NCBI RefSeq assembly: GCF_000372725.1
Contig: NW_005196379.1
Span: 252,247 to 316,246, forward strand
Source: Emiliania huxleyi CCMP1516
Taxonomy: Eukaryota > Haptophyta > Isochrysidales > Noelaerhabdaceae
Length of the DNA stretch: 64,000 bases
Direction: 5' to 3'
Shown here: positions 30,055 to 38,321 of the stretch, in pieces
How the letters are laid out: every line of letters begins with the position of its first letter
Position numbering within the stretch: position 1 is the first letter of the stretch
Notes under the pieces: generated by a model
Seen by the model: the letters and a program-made list of their open reading frames with translations, nothing else
Told to the model about the DNA's origin: nothing
Databases searched by the model: none
Position numbers and translations under genes: made by a program

Positions 30055-31884
30055 TTATAGGCGTATCACCTCGCCCCCGGGGCCTTCCCTAGCCGGGTTG
30101 GGGGCGGTCATTTCCCCCCCTGACTGTAGCTGCTGCCACTGTCTGGCGTCTGCTGCCACCCAGAGGACTCCGTCCACGATTGGGAGCAGGCCTGCTCTCA
30201 CCAGTGTCTCGGACGGGGTAGGTCGGAGGGCGTGCTCTCCCGCTACCGCCTCCTGCGGCCCCACGCGGCCGGCCACGCATGCACCTAGGTTTGTCGCCCA
30301 GGCCGGGGCGAGCTTACCTCTCACCGGGTTCGGGTCAGCCCCATCGGTCATGGGCTTGATCTCCACAGGCTGGTCGTATCCAAGCGCCGCTGAGCTGACT
30401 CTCTGCAGGTCCCGGCGCAGCTCCTCCTCATTGCCATGGTCTCTCGGCAGCGGGACTATCACGACACCGTCATGCTGAAGGTTGATGACCGCACGGCCCG
30501 TCGCGCACGCCCAGTTCCATTTGGCCGTCCTGGAGACCGCCTCCAGTTCCGAAACCACGTCCGATTTGAGCGTGCGCGCCGGGTCGGTCGCCCCCCCAGG
30601 CGGGTTCACGTTCGTCTCGTGCAGGTTCCAGTACCCCACAGTCTCGTGTAAGTCCGTCAACTGTTCGGCGAGCCATTGCGTACGGAGTGACTGTTGCCGG
30701 AATAGTTCCCGGACGTGGAAGGTCTCGCCCCCCCCCAACGCGATCGGGCCCTCTCCCAGCGACCTATCCTCCGGGATGTCATTACGGGTGCGCCACGCGG
30801 AGTACGTGCCATCCATCTCGGTGGCGCAGAACAGGCCTTTGACTGCCTTCCTAGACACGGTTGGCTCCGCTCCTGGGAGGAGGGCCGCTCCCACTGCCAC
30901 AAGCACCTTCTCCCTGGTCTCCCCCCGGAGGAACTCCGCCGCTAGCTCTCTGTGGACTCCAATCACCGCGAGGGCCGCCCGCGCATGTGCGGCTCCGTCG
31001 TCAAAGTCGAGGCCAAAGCGCGCCAGCGCGGTGCTTCGGATGGGTCTCGGGAGCCGGAAGGGGTCCGCCGAAGGGGTTGTAGCGTACTCCCTCCCCCCGG
31101 AGAGCCAACCCGCCGCCACCATGGCGTCCGTGCGTCTCCCGTGTTCAAACTCGATGTCCACAAACCCCGTCCGCGGGTCCGGCCCCGGTCTCACCCTCTG
31201 GAGAAAAGCCCTCACCACGTCGTGGTGCGTTTGGTTCGCGAAGAAATGCCGGTCTCGCCGAATCACTCTGGCCCCTGCCGCCGACGCGGCGTACGCCTCG
31301 AGCGCCCCTATGTCGATAGGGCACCGAACCCTTCGGGTGACCGGCCTACCTTCTCGTCGGATCCTAGCATGTTCCTCCCCCCTGAACATGTCATTGAGCA
31401 GCTCGGCCCTTGCCTTCCGCAGCCTTTCCCTCGCCTCGGCCACCTGCTCGTTGGTACATGGCGGCCTCCCCGCCTGCTTCCGTTTTTGGTCCATGTGTCC
31501 CAGCCGGGTCACCGCCTGTTGGTACAGCCGCTCCACCCTCCCTCGGGATGGCGTCGCGTGGACCACTACATCCCCGAGGACGCCGAAGGCATGCCTCGCC
31601 CTCATCACCCGCGTGACCTCGTCTAGGAAAACCACCGAATCATAGCCAGGCGTGCGGATCCGGGGAGGAGGCTCGTGGCGGATCTGGTTCGGTTCAGCCC
31701 TTCCTTCGACTCGTGCCGTCGGCTGTCCCTCCCCCGTCTCTGCTCCTCCCCCGTCTGAGGCTCGCGTGGCTTCCTCCCTCCGTGCTCCCGCCGGCGGCTG
31801 GTTCTGCCGTACAAGGCCCCGCAGTTCTTCCGCAACGATCTCTCGGTGTCCGAGCTGGTCACCTCCGCACGATCTGGTCACCAT
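30055..31884 (-). CDS. orphan 609-residue protein followed by poly(A)-like tract, probably element-borne
   Basis: A single long frame with ATG at 31884. I do not recognise a family. Visible features: Arg/Ala-rich N-terminus; a charged helical stretch (EQVAEARERLRKARAELLND); DRHFFANQTHHDVVRAFL; a central region with YSAWRTRNDIPEDRSLGEG; a C-terminal block AVINLQHDGVVIVPLP followed by SSAALGYDQPVEIKP. The HDGVVI motif recalls the metal-binding HD(E/G) or DG patches of polymerase or primase-like proteins, but this is only an impression. Right after the stop the minus strand carries A9GTA7, a poly(A)-like tail (30032-30050), suggesting a retroposed copy. Upstream (32091-32215) lies a sequence also found at 37.9-38.1 and 41.1-41.3 kb. 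Together these suggest a mobile-element protein. Confidence 0.5.
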   Translation of the reverse strand: MVTRSCGGDQLGHREIVAEELRGLVRQNQPPAGARREEATRASDGGGAETGEGQPTARVEGRAEPNQIRHEPPPRIRTPGYDSVVFLDEVTRVMRARHAFGVLGDVVVHATPSRGRVERLYQQAVTRLGHMDQKRKQAGRPPCTNEQVAEARERLRKARAELLNDMFRGEEHARIRREGRPVTRRVRCPIDIGALEAYAASAAGARVIRRDRHFFANQTHHDVVRAFLQRVRPGPDPRTGFVDIEFEHGRRTDAMVAAGWLSGGREYATTPSADPFRLPRPIRSTALARFGLDFDDGAAHARAALAVIGVHRELAAEFLRGETREKVLVAVGAALLPGAEPTVSRKAVKGLFCATEMDGTYSAWRTRNDIPEDRSLGEGPIALGGGETFHVRELFRQQSLRTQWLAEQLTDLHETVGYWNLHETNVNPPGGATDPARTLKSDVVSELEAVSRTAKWNWACATGRAVINLQHDGVVIVPLPRDHGNEEELRRDLQRVSSAALGYDQPVEIKPMTDGADPNPVRGKLAPAWATNLGACVAGRVGPQEAVAGEHALRPTPSETLVRAGLLPIVDGVLWVAADARQWQQLQSGGEMTAPNPAREGPGGEVIRL

Positions 31885-32090
31885 GTCAGGACCAGGGCTC
31901 CCGTCGCCGACCCGTGTTCACGGCTAATCTGGGTCAGCGCCCCCACCACTTCGTTCCCCACCAGCTGTTCGAGATCCGATGTGGGGCGGATCCCCGTTGG
32001 CAGAGCCCCCCCCCCCTCCTCGTTCATGTCCACTGCCCGGACGTCCCCAAGTCTGAGCCATCTTCGGTACGCCTCTCGGCCCGCCTCCTC

Positions 32091-32492
32091 CAGGGGTCAG
32101 GGCTCTCTAGCCCGTAACCCGATGCCGATCATCCGGCCCGCTGGGTGCGCTTCTGAGCTCCCCGGCCCTGGATGTGAGGTTACCGACTGCACTCCAAGTG
32201 CTCCAAGTGCTCCAAACGTCCCCAAATGGGTTATCTGATGCTTGTAGGGCCTCTGAGAGTGGCCTGCCATGTCACAGGAAGGACTGTGGTTGCAGGAGAG
32301 TACCACCAACCATCACTTCAGTTGGTATAGTACCCCACCTTCACCCATCCGGTGATTTCTTTTTAGTTTCCCATAAGTAAGGTAGGTAGGTAGGTAGGTA
32401 GGTAGGTAGGTAGGTAGGGGCAGGGCAGGGGCCGGCCAGGTTTTTGCAGAATTTCAGCATGGCGGCCGCCGAAGCAAAAATAAACTACAGCT
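32091..32492 (+). repeat. composite of two dispersed repeats with (TAGG)n
   Basis: The left part (32091-32215, starting GGGTCAGGGCTCTC) matches 38035-38125 and, inverted, 41135-41275. The right part (about 32211-32492), with CCATGTCACAGGAAGGACTG, a (TAGG)n array at 32381-32416 and CAGGTTTTTGCAGAATTTCA, matches the interior and right end of the complete MITE at 54078-54455. The left terminal repeat of the MITE is missing here, so this copy is truncated and abuts the other repeat. Confidence 0.88.
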
Positions 32493-32554
32493 GTTTCCCC
32501 CCGCCTTTTCCCACCCACTCCGCTGTTGCCTTTTTAGGTCCGACCTGCTCGCTT

Positions 32555-32625
32555 AAAATCCGCGGTGTGCGCCGTCCTCCCATCCCTGCCTTGGGTTGTC
32601 TGTTTTATTCCTCACACACCCTTCC
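32555..32625 (-). repeat. dispersed repeat family A, worn copy
   Basis: Contains the inverted family core: CTTAAAATCC, GCGCCGTCCTCCCATCCCTG, then TTGGGTTGTCTGTTTT. It is more diverged than the other copies and truncated. Confidence 0.75.
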
Positions 32626-33393
32626 AAGAGTCGTGATTTCTTGTTGGTTTTCTAAAATCTCTCTCTCTCCCCTTCCAGCCCTGTTCGCGCGGATTTCGTG
32701 AACTCCGAGATATCTTAGCATTTCTAAGTCTTAAGCGCCAGGTCTGACGAGCTGGGCTTGTGGCGCTCAGATACCTGGGTAGGTCATGCACACCCTCTGG
32801 GCGCTGAGCTGAGTGGAGCGAGCCGGAGGCGCGAGAGTGTCGTCGCCGGCCGCAAGGCATGGACGAGACCGTGTGGGGTCTTGTGAGGTGTCTATGGTCG
32901 CCCCCCTCACAGGCTAGCGGCCAGCCGCTATACCCCTAACTCGCACTCATGGGTGACGACAATTCATTGGATGAGTGTTTGCGAGCAGAAGCGCGTGTGC
33001 TGAATCTAGGAATTCCTAGATCGCACGCCGTGTGGTGCCGACGATAATCTTGTGTCACGCCTGTCCTCCTTGTTCGGCTCTGCCGAACAGCGAGCGTGCG
33101 GCAGCCGCTCTGGTTTTTTGGACCTTACATCTTTGTGCGAGGTAGTGCGACCCTAGCTCGAGCTCCCCGTCGCGGCACTGTCCCTGAGTGCGTCCCGCCT
33201 TGGCGGCACGCATTCGGCGAGGACAGTCCTGCTGACGGGAACGTGTCGCGCGCCGGCGACCATTGCGGCGGGGTGGTTGCGCTCACATAACATAGTCTTG
33301 TGACTCGCTCTTCACACCTTGGCACGCCGAGGGGGACAGCATCAGCCTCGATTTGCAAACACCTTGAATTGCAAGCTCGTGGCCTCGATCCAA
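32626..33393. other. intergenic with two small perfect palindromes
   Basis: No gene. An 18-bp perfect palindrome (ATCTAGGAATTCCTAGAT) lies at 33004-33021 and a perfect 8-bp-stem hairpin (TGTTCGGC, TCT, GCCGAACA) at 33071-33089. Both are 300-400 bp upstream of the ammonium transporter start and could be protein-binding sites; function unknown. Confidence 0.55.
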
Positions 33394-35113
33394 ATGGCGT
33401 CACCAATGGCACCGCCCTCCGCCCCTCCGCCCATGTTTTATCTCGCCGACATCGGCGGGAACCAGGCGCTCGACGCCTTCTACCTCCTGATCATGGGCGT
33501 CTTCGTCTTCTTCATGCAGGTGCGCGGCGCCCCGCGCGCGCGCGCCGAAACGCAGTACTCACCTCCCGATCGCCCTCGCAGTGCGGCTTCGCCTTGCTCG
33601 AGGCGGGGACGGTGCGCTCCAAGAACACCAAGAACATCCTCCTCAAAAACCTGCTCGACGCCTGCCTCGGCGCGTTTTGCCCACCGCCTCGCCCAAAACG
33701 CGTCCCGGGCATTCTCCCCCCCTCCCCCCCACACATGCGCGCGATCGCCCCTCCCAGGCGCCATCATCTGGTGGGCGTGGGGCATGGGCGTCGCGTACGG
33801 CGACTCGGGCACGGAAGACGGCAACGTCTTCATTGGCACCGCAGTCGGCGGGTCCGGCGCCTTCCTCGCCGCCGGCTGGGGCACGCCAGAGAAAGGTGGC
33901 TTCGATGGGAGCGACGGGTACACGATCTCGCTGTGGTTCTTCCAGTGAGCCCCCCCCCCCCCCCCNNNNNNNNNNNNNNNNNNNNNNNNNNNNNNNNNNN
34001 NNNNNNNNNNNNNNNNNNNNNNNNNNNNNNNNNNNNNNNNNNNNNNNNNNNNNNNNNNNNNNNNNNNNNNNNNNNNNNNNNNNNNNNNNNNNNNNNNNNN
34101 NNNNNNNNNNNNNNNNNNNNNNNNNNNNNNNNNNNNNNNNNNNNNNNNNNNNNNNNNNNNNNNNNNNNNNNNNNNNNNNNNNNNNNNNNNNNNNNNNNNN
34201 NNNNNNNNNNNNNNNNNNNNNNNNNNNNNNNNNNNNNNNNNNNNNNNNNNNNNNNNNNNNNNNNNNNNNNNNNNNNNNNNNNNNNNNNNNNNNNNNNNNN
34301 NNNNNNNNNNNNNNNNNNNNNNNNNNNNNNNNNNNNNNNNNNNNNNNNNNNNNNNNNNNNNNNNNNNNNNNNNNNNNNNNNNNNNNNNNNNNNNNNNNNN
34401 NNNNNNNNNNNNNNNNNNNNNNNNNNNNNNNNNNNNNNNNNNNNNNNNNNNNNNNNNNNNNNNNNNNNNNNNNNNNNNNNNNNNNNNNNNNNNNNNNNNN
34501 NNNNNNNNNNNNNNNNNNNNNNNNNNNNNNNNNNNNNNNNNNNNNNNNNNNNNNNNNNNNNNNNNNNNNNNNNNNNNNNNNNNNNNNNNNNNNNNNNNNN
34601 NNNNNNNNNNNNNNNNNNNNNNNNNNNNNNNNNNNNNNNNNNNNNNNNNNNNNNNNNNNNNNNNNNNNGGGTTTTTTTCTGGGGGTCTCCGACAAAGTGG
34701 GGCCGGGGGTTTTTCCCCCCCCCCCCCAAATAAGGGGGGGGGTTGCGCCTTCCGGAGGCCATCTTTTGGTGGACGGGGGGAAGGAGGTTTTCCCCCGGGG
34801 ATTTGGGGCCGGAAAATGCGAACTTTTTAATTTAGCCCCCCCTGGGGGGGGTCAGGCCCTTTTCTGGCGCGGGGTGGGGCCCCCAAAGAAAAGGGGTCTT
34901 CTAAGGGGGGGGGGGGGGCCGCCTCCACCCTGGGTTTTTCCCAGAAGCCCCCCCCCCCCTTTCCCCCCTCCCCTCCAGATCGCCTGGGTCGCCTCCCTCT
35001 CCACGGCCATGTTCTTCGCCCTCAAGATGTCCGGCATCCTCCGCGTCTCCGAGGAGGTCGAGATGGCCGGCATGGACGTCTCAAAGCACGGCGGCTCCGC
35101 CTACAACCACTGA
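33394..35113 (+). CDS. ammonium transporter (AMT family), interrupted by assembly gap
   Basis: Exon 1 (33394-33519) encodes an N-terminal helix (ALDAFYLLIMGVFVFFMQ). Exon 2 (33582-33669) encodes CGFALLEAGTVRSKNTKNIL and NLLDACLG, and exon 3 (33758 to about 33944) encodes AIIWWAWGMGVAYG and DGYTISLWFF. These are hallmark AMT/Rh transporter segments (Glu of ALLEAG, the SKN loop, the NLLDA helix). Then 703 N (33966-34668) hide the centre, including the conserved pore His residues. The last exon (from about 34979) encodes a helix and the typical cytoplasmic tail LRVSEEVEMAGMDVSKHGG ending at 35113. The protein imports NH4+/NH3 across the plasma membrane for nitrogen assimilation. Intron 1 is GT-AG; intron 2 is GC-AG. 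Confidence 0.9.
33966..34668. other. assembly gap, 703 N, with poor flanking sequence
   Basis: The gap is preceded by a C run (33950-33965) and followed by about 300 bp of G/C homopolymers (34669-34978) whose quality looks low. The gap falls inside the ammonium transporter gene. Confidence 0.98.
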
Positions 35114-35626
35114 AGTCTCGACTGAAGTGGAGCCGAGTGGGAGCCGCGCAGAAGGCAGCTCCGCTCGATCCCGCGCCCTCGCGCGTGTAGATATTTCGCC
35201 GCGTAGCCTAGCCGCCCGTATTCCATGTGCCCGGTATAGCCGCGCCACACTCATGTGCTTGGCATGTGTGGCGGCTTCCGCGAGCAGCGCAGGCTCGCGG
35301 CGCGAGGGCGGGGGAGGGGAGGGGGGAGGGTAGTAGGAGGGTGACGAGCGCGCGTGCGCCGTGCCCGTCCCGCGCGCGCCTCGGCAGATCGGCGTCATCT
35401 TGCCTCTCTGTGCGGTGCGCGCGGCCGGTGCAGAAGTTACGTGTATGATGTGCTTATTTACATCAAAAATACCATACTGCAATGCCACCATACTTGCAAC
35501 AAACGACGTACAGGGCGGCTGCGCGACACGCACAGGTCAGCTCCGGTCATGGCACGCAGCCGGAACCGGAAGGTGCACTCGAGGTATGCGGCGACAGAGA
35601 GCGGAGAGAGAGTTTCTACTCCTGCG
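35114..35626. other. intergenic between convergent AMT and V-ATPase d genes
   Basis: About 510 bp between two convergent stop codons, holding both 3' regions. G-rich run at about 35303-35341. No ORF with domain content. Confidence 0.55.
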
Positions 35627-36911
35627 CTAAAAGATGGGCACGTACTGGTTGATGCGCCCCCGCTGGTCCTGGGAGATGCACTCGCCGATCCACACGATGT
35701 TGCGAATCTCTTGCTCCTTGAGCTTGACAAAGGCGTAGTACATGCCTGAGTCCGAGCACGGTGCAGTGAGGGAAGGAATGCGGCAGAGCGCGGTGTGGTC
35801 AGAGCATCGCGTGCTCTAAAGGGGAGTGCCCTGCAGCACGATGGGCGAGAGCGGATGCGTGCCGTCTCGGGCAGGTGCGTGTCGGTGCTCTCTGCATATC
35901 CGGGCGCGCGCCGTAGTGGAACTGCTGCTCAAAGGCGAGGCGGTTTAGGTTGACCTCGAGCTCGAAGAACTGGTCCTCGATGGTCTTGTCGTCGTCGTAC
36001 CCCTCGGAGAGCAGCCCGCGGTAGTCGGGGAAGGCGTCGATCGCCGAGCGCACCGCGTCGAGGTCGGTCGCCTTGATGAGGCGCGAGGTGCCCTCGGGGT
36101 AGAGCAGGCCGATGGTCGGGTAGAGCTTCTCGCGCGACTTGAGGTCGAGGTCGGTGTCGAGCGAGTTGACCGTGATGTTGATCGCGCGCCGGTCCGCCTC
36201 CAGCTTGAGGATGTCGCCCATCACCTCGGCCGTCTCGCCGCCAACCTTCATGCAAAAGGCGTGGAAGTCCTCCAGGTAGGCCTTGTACAGCGTGTTGCGG
36301 ATGATCTCGATGTTGACCTCGTCCAGGTCCTCGAGCGAGATGCAGTCGCCGAAGTACGGGCCCAGCGGCGTGTCGACCAGCACCGTCCGGTACAGCTCCG
36401 ACGTGCTCTGCGTCACGCAGAGCGTCGCCATCGAGTCAAACAGGCCGAGCGGGTGGCACTTCTCGAGGAGCTCCTCCGAGGAGCGGTTGTGCGAGGTGCC
36501 CGTCAGCACGAGGATGATGTTGTCGATCATGTACCCGTACGTGATGTAGTCGAGGAAGGTGGCCAGCGGCTCCACCGCCTGCATCCGCAGAAAGTTGAAC
36601 TCCTCGACGAGCTTCTCGGTCGTCTTTTGCGCGAGCGTGGTGGTCGAGATGGGCGAGGGCTCGTTCTGCAGGAAGTTGCCATAGTCGGTGCTGGAGAGGT
36701 GCATCTTCATGTCTGCGACGCGCAGACGAGAGCGTGCTCAGCCTCAGCGGCGACGGACGCAAGCTGCACACAGGGCGTGCGCAGGGGTGAGCGCGCCGTC
36801 AATCGTCTCGCACTGTGTCAGATTGGCATAGTCGGTCGAATTGAGGATGCCGGCGCGGTAGCCGCGCAGCAGGCCCTCCAGATAACCCACGTCTATGTTG
36901 TAGGTCATCAT
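35627..36911 (-). CDS. ATP6V0D: V-type ATPase V0 subunit d
   Basis: Three exons (36911-36797, 36712-35912, 35745-35627) sum to 344 residues, the family length. Diagnostic segments in order: [124 protein letters not shown] and a C-terminus ending in VPIF. Subunit d couples the cytoplasmic V1 motor to the membrane c-ring and is needed for proton pumping in vacuoles and vesicles (and, in calcifying algae, probably for pH balance). Both introns are GC-AG, proved by exact frame restoration (IDDMKM and HYGMYY). The 5' flank is a dispersed repeat starting 70 bp upstream of the ATG. Confidence 0.95.
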
Positions 36912-37205
36912 GGCTGCTGGAAACCCACAGCAGGGCGCCGCCTGCGTTTTGTGCAAGCGCAGGGGCGTCGGCGCGGCCGTTTTGCAGCCCCCGGCGCCGC
37001 AGCAACAGGGCGGCCGCGCGCGCGGCGCGCGTGCTTGTGCGGTCGGTCAGAGGCTGGCGTGCGTGGCTGCGGCGGCGATTTCTGGCGTCACTCCGCGCGC
37101 CTGTGTATGTGTGTGGGTGTCGGCAGTCGCTGTGGGCAAAGAGAATTTCCATGGCTGACGACCGCGAGGTGGCATGCGACTCGGGGAAAAGGTGTGTAGA
37201 CCCCA

Positions 37206-37232
37206 AATCGGGTCCGGACTTCGGACCCGATT
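37206..37232. other. perfect 11-bp stem hairpin
   Basis: AATCGGGTCCG, loop GACTT, then CGGACCCGATT. It lies in the unique insert of the family B repeat, 295 bp upstream of the V-ATPase d start. Could be a binding site or structured transcript; function unknown. Confidence 0.8.
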
Positions 37233-37519
37233 ACGCTGCCGCCTCGCGCGCGCCGCTGCTGCCCTCGCCAGCAGCCGCCGCGGTCGCAGTGCCATCGTGC
37301 GGACTGGCGGTCGACTCGCCACATCGATCAACTCACGCGACGCGCTCGGCCTCCGCTGGCGGCTGCCGCAAGAGCGGCTGGCTCACGGCAGCGTCTCGCC
37401 GGTTGCCGGATAGGAGAGTACAGAACGTCTGGAGTGTAACTGTGTACGTGAGATCGGTTTTGTGTCGGCGTCAGAAAAAGAATTCTCGGGGGCCTAGACG
37501 GTGCGTTCTGCAGCTATAT

Positions 37520-37913
37520 GGGAGTCAGAAATGTGGTCCTTGCGCGAGGGGAGCTCGATAGACTCGAGGGGCCAGGATACGCCGCGAGGAGGACGGAGTT
37601 GCGCCGAAAGGCGAAAGAAGCCGCGAGAACAAGGGACCGGCAGGCGGCGGCGCCGCAGGACGAGGCAGAAGAGAACGACGCGACAGAGGAGGAAGTGACA
37701 AGGGAGAGAGCGACGAGAGTGGGACGGCCGCGAGGTGGCATGAAGGTTGCAGCGAGAAGCGGCGAGAGACTGCGAAAAGAGATACGAAGAGGCAGACTCC
37801 CCAGGGTGGGCGACGGCTAGCGCACCACACACCTCTCCTTAAAATCCCTGTGTGGTGGCGGCGTGCCGTTCTCCCATCCCTCCCTTGGGTTGTCTGTTTT
37901 CTTTCTTTCTTTT
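37520..37913 (-). repeat. dispersed repeat family A, full-length copy with 14-bp target duplication
   Basis: This 394-bp insertion interrupts repeat family B. The host sequence CTGCAGCTATATGG is present on both sides (ending at 37519 and restarting at about 37914), while the uninterrupted family B copy at 41.4 kb has a single CTGCAGCTA. On the minus strand the insertion begins AAAAGAAAGAAAGAAAACAG, runs through the family core and the CTTCATGCCA block, then an open frame (MPPRGRPTLVALSLV) of about 75 codons. Confidence 0.88.
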
Positions 37914-38321
37914 CTGCAGCTATATGGCCTATGGATGGGGAAACCCTGTTTACGATACGGCCCCCACCCTGCGAACGCGCACCCGGCACCCCACCCAAGG
38001 AAGGGCAAGGCGCAAGCCCCGCAAGGTTCAGCAAAGGGTCAGGGCTCTCTTGCTCGTAGCCGATGCCGATCCATCCGGCCGGCGCTCTTCTTTAAATGAC
38101 TGCGCACTGCAAGTGCTCACACCCTCACAGACGAGAGAGAGTATCTAGATACGACGTCAACGGCCGTCCCTGTGGACAATTTGCATGAGCGCGGTCTGCC
38201 CTCATCGGCCCCACAAGCCCGCGCGCGGCAGGTGGCTCGTGTTGGCGTGGACGGGGGGGAGGGGAGCCGAGGGCGATTGCTGAATGCACACCAAGCAGTT
38301 CGCCAGCCCGCCACACAGAGC

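Larger units (their letters stand above)
36984..38130 (+). repeat. dispersed repeat family B, interrupted copy
   Basis: Three blocks, 36984-37128, 37463-37519 and 37914-38125, together match the minus-strand copy at 41135-41590 in the same order. The first gap (about 37129-37462) is filled by unrelated sequence; the second (37520-37913) by a family A insertion with a target duplication. The last block also matches 32091-32215. Confidence 0.88.

Noticed and set aside
37151-37561. 137-codon plus-strand frame starting MADDREVACDSG
   Set aside because: Runs through repeat family B and into the family A insertion; no domain content, so unlikely to be a stable gene.
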